The notes under the pieces are model-generated. The model was not told where the DNA came from. It saw only the letters and a program-made list of their open reading frames with translations, and searched no databases. Of a stretch of DNA of 64,000 bases, positions 22,697 to 37,856 are shown one piece after another (position 1 is the first letter of the stretch; each line of letters begins with the position of its first letter). The stretch is taken from the NCBI GenBank assembly GCA_032207245.1, contig CM063503.1:58770369-58834368 (forward strand), given 5' to 3'. This stretch comes from Pardosa pseudoannulata (lineage: Eukaryota; Arthropoda; Arachnida; Araneae; Lycosidae). Made by a program: the position numbers and the translations under genes.

Positions 22697-25600
22697 CTGA
22701 AAAAGAGAATAAAAATTTTCCAATAAAAATTATAAATATGTGAGAGTATATTATACCAAATATGTATACTGAAAAGAAACCAACTTTTCTTTCTTTGAGA
22801 CAGGTACACCAGTTTGTTTAACTTTATGACGAACAATAACTCCAAGAAGCAGATGAGGTCTAGGAGAAGGCAAACCTAAGGTACAATATAAATATATTGA
22901 ATTTCTTCAAAACATATTAACAAGAAAACATTAAAAAAAATGTATTGAGGACTTAAGGACAAAGCTGTTAAGAGTAAAACAGAAATCTCAAATAAAATAG
23001 TGAATCAAGGTGGGTCTGTATCTGCCATATTTGTGTCATATCACTTGATGTTAACCTACAGGAGAAAAAATTCCCTCAATCATTTTAAGCATTCTTTAAA
23101 AAGATTATACATATGATAGAATAGAAATTCTCTAAAATTCTGTCTTTTCCATTTTTATAAAAACAGATAAAAACTATATTTAATTTTAAATTATTTATAA
23201 GAAATTTTGGTATACTTTCACATATACAAATAAAAATATTAAACAGACATAAATTCTAAAAAAGAAAAGATAGCATTCTCAAGAAACTGCTATTCCATCA
23301 CGTAGTATAATTTTTTAATGAATTCTTTGAATGCAAGCTGGCCAGGGAGAATTTCATTTTTGTCTCATAGATTAACAATGAGCGAGATGAATCTAATGTC
23401 ACAGCTAAATAACAACCTTAAAAACATGAAATAATGCACATTGTAAAACACTTAAATGTGATAAAACATGTAATATAAAACTTGTACAAACAATAAGAAA
23501 ATTTATCATATTTACACAACATTATGGAGGAGGAATATTATTAGGAAAAAGAAGAAAAAATGGATAATTCTAAACATATATTTAAATTTTATTGGAAATA
23601 TTTTATGTAATATATAAACCAACTATGATCCCAATAAATCATGTAGAAAACATATTAATTTCAACCTCTTGAATTTAATTAAGTTTTCTCTTTACATAAA
23701 CATCTTCAATGTGAACAAGAGAAAAAGCAACTTAATATCAAAAGGATGTAAACATTTTAAATATCCATGAAATCTCAGATACATATTAACCCATTCCCTG
23801 CCATGGGCCCCATTTGGGGATCACGAAAATTTTTATCTTGTTCATCCCTAAATTTTAGGTTTTCATTTATTTTTAAAGTCATGTGTCTACATAATAGTCT
23901 ACTCTTAATGTAGATAGCTAATTTATTAGTTTTATTTGCAAAATAAAATACATATATAACATTTTTTTGAAAAATTTCCTGTAAACAACGCTTTTTCACA
24001 TATGTCTATTTTCTAAGTGAATATCTGTTAATTTATATTAAAATGAATTATTTTTTCTGACAGAGGTTGTTTGCACATGAGTTCTGAGTAATATAAAATA
24101 AAAATTGAGCACATTGTTTACTTCATGCCGTCAGCACCTGTAAAATACAATGATCCCCATTTGGGGCTCACGGTTATTGCAATGTAAAATGATTTATTTA
24201 TGCTACAATTGAAATTTTCATTTGTTCAGTTATCTGGCGCAGTGACAATACAAATATACTACTAATAAATGGAAACAAAGACAAATTATTTAAAATACAA
24301 CCAATCTTGGATGAGCTGAATAAAGCATTTATGCAGTTCGGCGTATTTTCGTATAACATATGTATTGATGAACAAATCGTACGTTATTATGGTCATCATT
24401 TTCTAAAGCAGTTTATTAGAGGAAAGCCCATTCGATGTGAACTATTAAATAAACAATATAACATTCTACATAAAACAAAATTATTTTCCTTAAATAATTT
24501 TTAATATTCAAAAAATAAAAAAAAAATTTGTTAAATAAACATGAAGCTTCTAAAACTAAACTTTTTTTTTCTCTTTTGATGACATTTTTATGTTGGTCTG
24601 CTTTTTTTTAATAGGTGGGAAGGTGGATGATAGACTAGTATTTTAAATTGAACTTTTTTATATGAAAGATCCTTCAAATATGGAATGTTACATTTTTTTG
24701 TTATAAGACATAATAAATTAACAAGAAATTAACTTAAATATTAGAATGAAATTAACTTGGTACAAGAGCTGACCTCAAAATTTTAGATGAATTGCTGACA
24801 TGTTAAAAGTTACATTAGAAATAAACTAAGCTATTCATATAAGACAATAAACATGAAAAAAGTAAAAAAATAAAAGTAGCCATATTTTAACTAGCTACTA
24901 ACAGGTTTCCACAAAAAATAATGGTTAAAAATCTAGAAAATTTTCTTTTTCTTTTTACTGATTGCATATGCAATGGATTCAGTAATTTGAATGAGAAAGA
25001 ATTAATAAATGTGAAAAGGTATATTTAATAATAACTTTCATTATTGTATAACCCCTTATCCATTTGAATATGTTTATCAGGTCATCTATGTATAAACTCC
25101 TCTAGACATGAAAATTTTAAAATAAAACTTTTATCTTGCTACATTTTTACCTTGAAATATGTAGATTTGAAATATGAACCTTGCATAAAATCTATTGAAT
25201 TGTTAACCATTATTGTAGCAAAAACTTTTAGCCAAGAAAAGTCTTTTTATTAGTTGTTTGAATTGCATCAACAAGTACAGAAAAAATTGGTTGATATAAA
25301 TCCCAAAACTATTTGTGAACCATAGTACATGATACTTATTGACATGAAACATAATTAAAGAATCAACATTAACCAAGTAAATCATTTCTTTCAGTACCTA
25401 TTGCAATTATTATAGTTTTAAAGTACAATTTACCTTATTTCCAGACTGTTTTATCTTTCCTAAATAATCCCATACTTGATCTGGAATAATTCTTCCACAA
25501 ACATGAATAGTATCAGGTACATCCTGCAAATTAGTTTGACTATTAATTAAAAAAAAACTGTATAAAACTAAGTGTTATAAAAACAACTTTAACAAATCTT

Positions 25601-28600
25601 TTAATTACAAATGATAGCCTTCCTGACCTCAGTAGTAATGTTTTTAATAGGTTGGATCCACAGAATTTTATAATTTTGAGCATGAGCTTAAATAAATTTT
25701 ATACATTATATAAACTTTAATCCAAAGCCATGTTGTGTTGTGTTTAAATGCAAAATATGGAAGGTTTTATCATACTTACAAAAAGTAAGAGTTATATAAT
25801 ATCCTCCTTTCAAATATTATAAGTTTAATCTCATAATTCTACACTTCATATAATTCTTTTTTGCAAGTATATTTAAAGAACATCTTTTCACACTTTGTGA
25901 AAAAAAAAAAACCTAAGTATTTTATTAGAGGGATATATGGGAATTCTAATACTCTTCAAATATTAAATATTTTGTTGGAAAAGGAAATATTACTGAAAAT
26001 AAATGCAGATAACATTATCAACCAAAATATAACCATATTCTACTTTTAACTTTTTCACTACTATGTACATCTAAATACTGATCACTAAGGTCAATAAATT
26101 ATGAGAAATGTGGCATCAATTTTTTAAAAATAATCTATACATAAAGATTATAAAGATTGGCATGAAAGCAAAAATAAAAGAAAGAAACTCAGAAACAAAA
26201 TATACTGTACCAAATGAAGGTAATCTGTTTGACCAGACACTTTATAGGCACTCGTGACAAATTTTGCAACATCTTGCATATAGATGAATCCTTTCCATAC
26301 AGAAACAGCAAGTTTTGAAGAAGCATCAGTGTCAGAAACATATCGCATTGGTGTTTCTGGGGAACTGTAAATTCCACAACAAATTTTGAATATACATAAA
26401 AAATTCACATTACATATACAAATGTCCAAAAATCCTAACTATGCAATTTCTTAAATTTTATAAATACATCTACTATTATTAAAACTTTAGTTTCTGAAAT
26501 TAAATGAATTTTAATATAAATACAACAATAAATAATTTCATAGGATTTTATTTTTTCTCAGCTTACAAATACTTAGTTTGTTAATAAGTCCAAATTATCT
26601 TCATATTAAAAGTCTCATTAACTTTTTTAAATAGGATCGACTCATCCATGGGAGATATGCTGTCCCGGCCCTTCTGTAAAGGTTAACCTATATTTTCTGA
26701 AGTCAAGAAACAATTTAAAAACACAAATAAGGTAGTTATGAAGTTATAATTTTTCCTCCTTTTTTTTAATATGTTGTGTTTATATACAGTGAATATCTCT
26801 GATGCCATTTTAAAACACTTAGTAAAATAATACAAATTAAATTAAAAACAACTCATTAATTACTATTTGTTACTTTTCATTATTTGTTTATTTCCACAGT
26901 TTTTTCTCACCACATGCAATTATATACAAAATTTCTTTGACTTTTCAATCAGAATGAATTCTGTATAAAAATAATAAAGTGAAAAATATATAAAAAATAT
27001 AATAAAGAATCAAAAGATTTCATCTTAAGAGCCATTTATAATTCATATCAAAAAATTTATTACTAAATCAAAAGCATACTATGAAAAGTACTCTAATAAT
27101 CATTCATATATACTTTAATCTTACAGTTATTACTCTTAAAATATTCTTTATCACTTGAGGAAAGTTTTAGTAGCTACAATTTATTTCATCATACTATCAT
27201 TCAAAACCAATGCATTAATACAGAAATTTATGGTATAAACCACTCTGAATGTTTACTAAATGTTTGAATAAGCAAACATATTTTTAATGTAAAATTATAC
27301 CCTAGCAAGCTCTTCAATGACAATGTTTAATTTTAAATGAGAAAGCAATTTTTTAAATCTTTATAAAACTCTAGATTCCAAATTCTACAATTTCCTCTAC
27401 ACAATTATACCCTTATATAAATGAGAATTCAGTAAATTATGATTAAAATTTGCACTCACTATAACACTTTTTCTCTGGTATTTTAGCAATCTTGTAATCA
27501 GAAATGTAAAATGTATGAATTCAGGAATGCAGCTTGAAAATTTTAAATTTGTTTTTTAAAGGTTAAGAAAATGCAGGAATTTTGCAATAAACTTTGAATA
27601 AAGCTACTTACACAGCTGTAAAACTTATGTTATGTTCTACACGCTTTTGTTAAACACCCATGCTTGCTGTTTATAAACATTAACATATTTTATAAATTAA
27701 ATGTAAAAATAAAAGAAATACAAAGGCATGTAAGTGTGTATAACCAGTAAAATTTCCTCTTCACCAATCGCACAAGATTATAGCCTATATTTTTAACTGC
27801 TAGGACTTGCTAGGCATTGTAACTCAGATACATACACTGTAGTAAGGAAGGCTCTCACTCAAAACTTGAGATCAGGTGAAATATTTAATAAAAACCCTTT
27901 ATTTTCCTGTTAAACTAACAGAGTCCATGAGCATGTTTAACACAGTCAAAACTAGACTGGCATCTACTGATTTGGAAAAAAATGCCATGCTTTTGGAAGG
28001 GGATGGGAGAATAAGTGGCTAATTTCTCATAAAACAGAGCTTAAACAGTGGTTTGGTTGTGACCAGTAAAAATAATCATAGTAACAAAAGTGCATAATCT
28101 TAAAGATTATAAGGATATTCAATTTTTCTTATGAGAATTGACAGCTAATTTAGGAAAGTGTAAGTAGTTCAGACTTTAGTGTTGGGAAATGTGGAAGGAA
28201 TAAATTTCAAAAAATTTCATTTTTCCTTGATATGATATTTCCTTGAATTTGATAAGTCCTTGATTTGATTAACATGGCCAGGATAATTAAGATTAAGAAA
28301 AATAGAATGTGAACTGGGAGAATCTTGAAGAACTTTAGGGGAAATAGTTTTTAATAATATATAAATAAGTCGGTTCGGATATTTAAAGTTAGACATTAAA
28401 GCATTAATTAATAAAAACAGATGTGAATCAAAAGTAATGGAATAAAAGAACACTATATAAAAGCAGAGTATGACAAATTTGATGAGAGAGAAAAAGTAAA
28501 CATTATAAGCTGGAGAGTTTTGCTGGATTGAATATCTTATTATAAAAAATGGCAAAGATGAAATAAGTTATTTGAATAAGTTTAATGCCTGGAATGGATG

Positions 28601-31600
28601 AGTACAAAATATACAAAATCTACAAAAAGTTAGATACTATTACAGACATAAAAAAAATGGAGCATCCAATGGCTAAGCCATGTGGAGAGGATAAAATCTA
28701 CTAAACCCTCAAAAAGACTAAAAGACTGTGGCTGCACTGAACTCACCACCTACAGAATTCTATTTCCAGTAGTGGCAACACTACAGATTAGCAATGTTCA
28801 ATTCTACTGTGTAACTTGCAGTCAGTGATGTACCGTACTTGACGTTGTTCGTGTTCCTCAGATTTTTACCACTAATAAATGTTTAGTTATGTTTATTTAG
28901 TTGAAGTCACTTTATAATCAACCCTTACACGAGCATACAACATTGGTGACCGTTCTATATTTCACACAACCATTCGATGCTTCAAGCCAGTTCCATGCTG
29001 CTAACCACGTGCACTGTATCATCGTTCATGAGGTAAGCCACATGTTTCTTTTCTCAGACTCTGGTATAACGATTATCATTTTATTTCCCCAACTTACTAT
29101 TTTCAAACCTAAATTTTTGTTACGTTTCACTCAATTTTATATTCCAATTCATATTGCTTAACTTATTTAATATGCCGGACAACGTGCCTGTCATGGAGGG
29201 TCCACAAATTTCTAAGTTTGGAGTTAAATTACCACCCTTGTGGAAAATAACATTAAAATGTGGTTTATTCAGGCTGAATGTAATTTCCAATTATCTGGAA
29301 TAACGGCCGATCTTACGAAGTATAATAACATTGTTGCAGCGATCGATTCGGAAATGCTTTCTGCTGTGTCAGATATATTACTAAAGCCTCCTAACGAAGA
29401 TAAATATATCACCCTTAAACAACGATTAATCCAAGAATTTTAAAATTCCGAAAATTTACAAATACGCAAATTATTGTCTGAACTTCAATTGGGTGACGAC
29501 AAACTATCCCACTTGCTACGGAAAATGCGCAAAATGGCAGGAACAGCTTTATCGGATGATTTTTTAAAAACCTTATGGTTTCAGCGTTTGCCCACAGACA
29601 TACAAAGCATTCTCTCAGTGAGTACCAAAACGCTAGAAAATTTGGCTAAATTGGTGGATAAAATTGCCGAAGTAAGATCTGACCCACTTAACGCTGTATA
29701 TGCTATAGGTCATAAATCTGCCGCCGCCACAACGTCTCGCGATGAGCAATCAAATGCTTCCAGTTCGCCGCTGTATGAAATATCGGCACTCCGAGCAGAA
29801 ATAGCATCCCTTACTCAGCAATTTGAACGTTTTGCTCGCGGACGAAACTCGAGAAGCTGTTCAATAGGGAGATTTTCAAAATCACCTCGTCGCTCAATGG
29901 TTAACCGTGGAGATATTTGTTATTATCATGGAAAATTCGGAAAAAAACGCTCGCAAATGCCATGACCCCTGTTCTTTTTAGACCGATGATCAGGGAAACT
30001 AGATTCGGCTATCGATATCCAGATTTCAGCGATGTCAACGCCGATAGCCTATAAATCATGTCGCCTGTATGTTTATGACAAAAAGACACATTTAAAATTT
30101 TTAGTAGACTCAGGATCGAATGTGTCTTGTATTCCGTAACGTAACTAAAAAGTCGCGTCCAGCTTCATTAGAAATATCTGCGGCCAATAACACAAAAATT
30201 CCTACATACGGAACGAAATTATTAAATTTGGACCTAGGATTAAGACGTAGTTTTAATTGGAAATTTTTGCTTCCATCTGTCCCTATGCCGATAATTGGTG
30301 CAGACTTTTTAGAGAATTTTGGTCTTCTGATAGACTTAAAACATCATAGATTAATAGACAGTATTACGAAGCTCACACAGACTGGAATTTTCGCAAACTC
30401 AACTGATCATGTGTCTGTTAAACTTATTTCTGGCTACTCCCCTTATCATAAAATGTTGGCAGAGTTTCCAGGATTAACAAAAATCTCTCCAACAATTAGG
30501 GATGTAAAACATAACACAGTACACTATATAGAGACAACAGGTCCTCCAGAAACTAAATTTATATAGTTTGACGATTAACACTTCAAAATGTATTTTTGGA
30601 GTATCTGAAATTTCCTTTTTAGGCCATCTCATTTCACAAGAGGGAACAAAACCCTTACCGGACAAAGTTGCACCCATATTAAATTACCCTCAGCCTAAAA
30701 CAATTAACAAGCTTCAACGTTTTCTCAGATTTCTAAATTTTTTTCGTCAATTCCTACCGAATATAGCCCAAAATCAAACAACTCTTAATAGTTATTTAAA
30801 AGGTGCAAAGAAAAGGGACAAAACAAAAATCGAATGGTCTGATAAAGCTGAAAGGGAATTCCAGAAATGCAAAGAGTTAATCGCAAATGCAGTCCTTTTA
30901 GCCCATCCTAACCCAGAAGCTCAATCAGACCTACAAGTGGATGCATAAGATTTCGCGATCAGGGGAGCATTATTACAAATTATTGACAATCAATTGCAAC
31001 CCCTTGCCTTTTTTTTCTCGAAAACTTTCTTCAGCTGAACGCAATTATAGTGCATACGACAGAGAATTACTTGCAGCATATGCTGCTACAAAGCACTTTC
31101 GACACATGCTCGAAGCGAGGTGTTTCACCCTGTTCACTGACCATAAACCGCTAACATATGCTTTTCGACAGCGCCCAGACAAAAGTTCACTGTGACAAAC
31201 GAGACAGTTAGATTTTATTTCCCAGTTCACAACCGATATCCACCATATAAAAGGATCAGAAAATATCACAGCAGATACGCTTTCCCGAATCACTGCTATA
31301 ACAATGCCAAATCCTATTGATTACGAAGAAATTTCAAAGACACAGGCAAACGATTTAGAATTAAAAAATTTAATGAATAATCCTAATGTTTTTGAATTTA
31401 AGAAAGTTTTGTTACCAAATCATCATACTCAGGTATATTGTGATTTATCAACAGGTACTGCCCGACCTTATATTCCAGTTTTACTTTGCAAACAAATTTT
31501 TTCATTATTACATAATATTTCACACCCTAGTATTCAAAGAACAACTAAATTAATAAAATCTAGATTTATCTCGCCGTCTATTAATAAAGATTGCATAACT

Positions 31601-34600
31601 TGGTCGAGGCAATGTGTTCCATGCCAAAAAGCTAAAGTTAGTCGGCATACAAACACCCCTGTAGGTTCTTTCCCTAACCAGACTATGAGATTTGATCATG
31701 TACACCTCAATATCGTTGGTCCTCTTCCACCTTCTCGGGGCAACTCTTACTGCCTCACGATGATTGGCAGGTTTACAGACTGGCCAAAAGCTGTACCTAT
31801 TCCTGACATCAGTGCTCAAACTGTAGCTGAAGTTTTCTACAAGCACTGGATTACCAGGTTCGGCTGTCCTTCACACATCACCACGGATCAGGGGCGGCAA
31901 TTTGAAAGCAGGCTATTCCAGTCTCTGTAACAGTTCCTAGGAATCAAAAGGATTCGATCCTCGCCTTATCATCCTCAGACAAACGGAATGATTGAGGAAT
32001 TTCATCGACCTCTCAAAGCTGTCTTAAAAGCATATAACACCGACCAATGGTCTATGGTATTGCCCACTATTTTACTGGGTTTCTGAACTGTGTTCAAAGA
32101 AGACATTAAGGCTACAATAGCAGACTTAGTTTATGGAACTAGTCTACGACTCCCTGGTGAATTTTTCGTTCCAACAGCAACAGACTCTTCACCACAGCAG
32201 TTTGTGGAGGAATTAAAGAAATACTTTAGTGGCATCCGACTGACACCTGCTTCCAGGCACGGGACTAAATCAATTTTTATTCATCCATACCTGAAAGATT
32301 GTTCACATGTGTTCCTAAGACATGACAAAGTGAAAAGGCCACTCCAAAATCCTTACGATGGACTATTTAAGGTGCTAAAGAGAGATCAAAAGACTTTCGA
32401 CATTGAGATAAAAGGACAAAAATGTACCATCTCATTGGACAGACTTAAACCAGCATTTCTTTTAGGGAACATTCCTACAGATGTTGTCATCCAAGCAGCC
32501 TGTCGTCACACGTTCTGGATGGCATGTTTACTTTCCTAAACGTTTCTCTACATGATGTAAAGAACTGCGGGGGGAGTGTGTGGCTGCACTGAACTCACCA
32601 CCTACAGAATTCTATTTCCAGTAGTGGCAACACTACAGATTAGCAATGTTCAATTCTACTGTGTAACTTACAGTCAGTGATGTATCATTCCTGACGTTGT
32701 TCGTGTTGCTCAGATTTTTACCATTAATAAATGTTTAGTTATGTTTATTTAGTTGAAGTCACTTTATAATCAACCCTTACACGAGCATACGACAAGACCT
32801 CTAAAAGAAAACCTCAGTAGATCTAGACTCAGAGAAAGGCCAAGGAATAGCTGGAAAGATCCAGTTGAGGGATGGTTTAAAATGTTAGGGAATCACTAAC
32901 TGGAAACTAAAGACATCTAGTCAGATGGAGCGAAAAAGTCTTAAAGGAGGCAAGGGCACTTCAAGGGTTATAGCGTGAATGATGATAAACATGTAAATAT
33001 ATATATGCATGTGTGTATACACACAAAAAATAAATAAGGATTTTTCCTTCTTAACACTCAATACTTAAAAGCGAAAATTACAAGTACTAATATACAAATA
33101 GAATAAAATATATTTTTACTACAAAATTGGTTAATCATACCCAATAGAAACTGTTGATGTAGGTTCCTGATCCAGTGAATCATCTCCAGCGCTTGACAAA
33201 GGTGATTTCCCATCAACAATTCTAGATATAGTTTTTTCAACAGGATCAATGGCTGCAGGTGAACTTAAATCAACAGATATTGAATGTGCAACACGGATTT
33301 TCTTTGGTGTATTATCTTCAACTGGAGGAGGAAGAATTTTCCCAGTGCATATTTTACAATTAAGATCAAAGAGATGAGATCTGTGATGATGAGTTGTATC
33401 TTTAACTACCTCTTTATCAGGCTCTGGCTTCTCAACTTCAGCTGACTCTCCTGGATATGACTTAGAAGCTTTTGGAATATCCTTCAGAGAAAAAGACTTA
33501 TAAAATAAAATTTCAAGTTTACATTACTTATAATAAAAATTATAAAAGAATATATAACTTAAAACACTACTACTTAAAGAATCAGTAACAAGTTTAAATA
33601 AAGCATATGTTGAACACTTTGTTTTTGAAGGCAAGTTCAAATAAAGCCTATGTTGAACACTTTGTTTTTGAAGGCAAACCAAGAACTTTTTCCTTTCAGA
33701 AAACTATTTTAACATAGCTTTAATATAATATAATCAACAGAAGAAAATGATACAATGATCTAAAAATGTGTAACTTTACTTCTGCATAATATAAAACAAT
33801 ATGAAAAATAAATAAAAATATTCTGGTAATTCTACTAATTGATGAGCAATAAGTAAGTTAAAAAAAGGTATATTTACTAATATACTCCTGTTAGTTTACA
33901 GATTGCTAGCAAAACTATATATAATGATAAAATATAAATATATTACAAAAATGTTTTCTGCAATTCCTGTCCAGATAATAATTAACTGCTGCTGGGAATG
34001 ATTTTTTATTAATCAAAACTAATTCAGTATCATAGTAGTTGCTAAATATCAGATTAATTTTTGTACTCATGCTATTTGTTATTTCTTCATATACTGTATA
34101 AGATAACTTTGAAAATTCTTTTTAGGAAAATTTTAATTCATGGCATATTCCAGAATTTTATTTAAAATTTTATAATTTATGATATATTAATTTCACACTG
34201 TCAAGATACTAAAACATGAAACATGTGCAAAGAACAGACCTCTATGAACGAGAAATATTGCAGAAAATATAATAAAGTCAATTTAGGATTCAAGTGCATT
34301 TATACTACTACAGACAAGAAAAATAATTCTTAAATGAAATAAAATGTATTTCATATACATTATTTAAAACTTCACTTACATCAATAATGTTGGTGAAATC
34401 ATCTTCAATTTCAACTTCCCCTTTATGTGTTTTCTTTAGCAGTAGACAACTTCCACTTTGCTGTTCTAACTGAACTCGTTTAATCATGTCCAATAACTAT
34501 ATATGTGCACACAAAAACAAGATACATATGCAATTAAAACTTTTATAATATGAAAAATTGTAAAACATTAAAAATATTTTATTTCTGAAAACATTGAATA

Positions 34601-37600
34601 ATGTTTCTTCAATAAAGAAACATTCCTTTTAACATTAGTGTGCAAATCAAATTATAAATAAACCATTTAATGGCTTTAGATTATAAATAATACAATTATA
34701 ATTTATTATCTTTTATATTATATGCTAAAGATAATAAAAAATTGCTATTTCCAATACAGGGGCATTTGCTTTTATAGTATTTGCCAGTAAAAGATAATTG
34801 TTAGTATTGAACATATTTATTATGAGAGCACCATATAGGCAGCCAACATTACTCATTGACACAAAATTTGGTCCTCAAAAATTACAAGCAGTTACCAAGC
34901 AGAAAACCCCCAGACTTGGCATGACTTGGTCTCCAGAGGTATTGTTTGGGAACTTTATGACACTGCGACCACAAACCCATTTTACATGCCCTAGCCACCA
35001 TTAATGAACACAATAGGTCCTTGGCTGGTTCAAACCTTGAACTCACAACTCTGGTTATAAGATCAATGTTTTTGCCAGATGAGCTATCTCTTGGTAATGG
35101 ATAATAAAAAATCCACTTCTTGGAAATATCTTGAACTCACAACTATGGTTATGAGATCAATGTTTTTGCCAACTGAGATAAGATAAAATATAATTTTATT
35201 ATCTCTTGGTAATGAATAATAAAAAATCCACTTCTAGAGTATAATTATTTTTCTATAATAAAAATAAACAAGATAAAACAATAAAATGTATTCAAAATTA
35301 GAAAATTTTCCATTTTGCTTTTTAAAAAATATTTCTTTTCCTTCCCATTTTCTATTTTGTCTTTCTAACTGAAATGCTAAGATTCTAAAACTGCAATAAA
35401 AAGAATTTTTACTCTTAATCATTTCTTACATGTTGATTTTCTTGTTCTCTCCATTTAGCTAACTCCATAGAAGCTAGTTCTTCAGGTGACATACGAACCA
35501 ATTTATCTGGAGGAATATTACCTTTAAGAATTTTTCGAAACAGCCCCTGTAGAATAGATACATATAAACAATCAAAGTATGAAAAAATATTCAAATGTAT
35601 ATTAAATGCTTATTTTTATACACTGCTGCACAAGAAATATTATGAGTAAGGAATATTCATGCAACTTCAATTTTCTGAAACAATCATTTTGTCACAGTAC
35701 CACCACTGTTTAATAAATAAATGTACATGTGTATAATATTTTAAAAATTATACTAATGAGCAACACAATTGTTTTCTCCAAATTAAAATTCTTCATAAAA
35801 AAGAGGCTCCCATTATAGAGCAGAACAATTTTCCTTTTTTACATACAAGATCATTAACTTATAATTCTTTCCATATTTCATTGTAGTTTTCATAACATTT
35901 TAAGTGACTTATTTGGACTTTCATACTGTGAGGCTACTTTTTTTTCAAATTAGCTGGAATTTCTCAGAAACAAGAATGCTGAGGTAATTTCTCATAAAAA
36001 GTGATGTAATTCTCATTTTTGAATAACAGAGTCAGCAGCACTTTTTAGCAGATCTAGTGGTGTATAAAGATGTCCGGGTGATGTCATCTGAGATTCATGA
36101 CTGGTGGAATAAACAAACTTTTTAACAGCCTTAAGACTGATTGAGTTTTGTGTATGAACTTAATGAAGGCTTGAAACTTGATTAACTGCTAAATCTAGCC
36201 TCAGCAAACGAAATTGAAGCTGTTTTTTCTGCCTTAAATTATATCTCTAACTTTTTGGCAAATCATATCTTGACATCAATCATCAGCACTGATACTTTAT
36301 ATGTAAACTTTCAAGATTTAAATATTAAAATAGATAGTCTGCTGCTATTTACTTTTGTTTGATAAAAGGTCTTTTATTACAGCTTTGAAATTGTTAAATA
36401 TCAGGACTTCAGTTCCTGTTATCACAAGTCTATCCTTAAAAACAATATTTCTCATTAACTTATTTGAATAAATAGACTAATAAATAGAATATTAATCACA
36501 ATAAACAAGTTAAAAATCTAAGGGATGTGCTGATGAAAATTAATTATACTGTTAGTCTCACTAAACACACAATTGGTAGTTGTACATTTAAAAATTAATT
36601 TATTAATAATTAAATAATGGATATACATTTAAATATCAAAAATATAAATATAATTATATAAAGAATATTATTCTTATTATAGACTTAAATAGAGTAATTA
36701 AACAATGTAACTTATTTTATACTTGAATTTTTGAATATCAGTTTAATGTCATAATATAATACTTATGTATTAGTATATGGTTTATCAATATTGATCCACA
36801 TATTTTAACTCCCTGGTTTTATTTTTCTAATCTATTGGCCATACTAGTGGTTAACTTCATTGTTATTTTGTCCAGCACATTGTTCTTAGTGTTGTAGCAT
36901 GAGATGTAACTATTTTTCTATCTTTCTAATTAGGATTGTACAGTAGCAGGATGTATTTAATGGATAGATCGCATCTTTCAGAAATTCTTTTGTTTAATGA
37001 TGCTTGTGAGTATTGCTGATGAGACACAACATCATTAAATTTTTGCTTTTTTAGTTCTATGTTTGCTTTATTTTCATTTCCCATTAACTCCTACTATACA
37101 AATATATATCCTATTCTTGTATATGTTTGTAGATGTCTGTTGTGCTTTGCATGTGTACATGTTTGTCAAAACAAATGTTTTATCAAAAATGGACACCTTC
37201 CTGTCAACATCTTTTTTACAAAAACACAAAATGTTTAAAAGAAAGCACAAAAAAGTAATTTAAATACTAAACCATATCATAACCAATGTTATTTGAATTT
37301 CTTACTAATTCATCCATATCAGTAATATATCAGTAATTTTAGGATAAACTAAATACATTAAGTATCACTTGCCTGGTTTCGGGGATCTTTAATATTAAAC
37401 ATCAGGCTTCTATATTTAGCTCTATACTTAAAACTATTATCTTTAAATAAAGAATGCAGTTCTTCTTCAATTTTAACAGCAATTTTACGAATTTCCTCTT
37501 CTGGTAACTGAATGTCATCAGCATTCTTACATCTGCAATTAAATTTAATGATGTAATCCCAATGATTGTAATTAAAATTATAATATTTTTTTAAATATAT

Positions 37601-37803
37601 AAAAGAATATTAACCTGTCCATTAGAATATTTTTTAAAGTTTTTCGAACATTGAAACGAACAGTAGCTTTTGATGATTCATCAGATGCTTCTTTCTTTTC
37701 TTTCAGAGAAGAAACCAAATCTTCTTTTTCTAAGGTAAAAAATATAGAAGAATTAAGAATTTATCAATCTGGTCTATATAAATAATTTATATATGTGTGA
37801 GTA

Positions 37804-37856
<53 letters not shown>

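Larger units (their letters stand above)
28727..32794 (+). mobile_element. Ty3/gypsy-type LTR retrotransposon, defective
   Basis: The element is 4,068 bp, bounded by two 216-bp LTRs and a perfect 4-bp target duplication AGAC (28723-28726 and 32795-32798). The order gag, protease, reverse transcriptase remnant, RNase H, integrase identifies the Ty3 group. It is broken by stops, frameshifts and a large deletion that removes the reverse transcriptase core. By eye the LTRs differ at about eight sites, so the insertion is not very recent. It sits in an intron of the host gene, in the opposite orientation. Confidence 0.93.
28590..32990 (+). pseudogene. LINE reverse transcriptase C-terminal relic, split by an LTR element
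   Basis: Upstream of the LTR element (28590-28726) one frame reads [20 protein letters not shown], and downstream (32795-32990) comes [20 protein letters not shown] with a later frameshifted [12 protein letters not shown] end. W-L-x-H-V-x-R followed by RPRxxWxDxVE is the typical C-terminal region of LINE endonuclease/reverse-transcriptase proteins. The two pieces were one until the LTR element inserted between them. Stops and frameshifts show it is dead. Confidence 0.75.

Noticed and set aside
22697..22845. N-terminal extension of the last-exon frame
   Set aside because: It crosses a strong TTTTTCAG acceptor and overlaps the separate SPOC-end exon in another frame.
28217..28555. 112-codon hydrophobic minus-strand frame
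   Set aside because: No domain, no splice or start context, low-complexity composition; chance is more likely.
34798..35004. 68-codon plus-strand frame
   Set aside because: It lies antisense in a SINE-like repeat.
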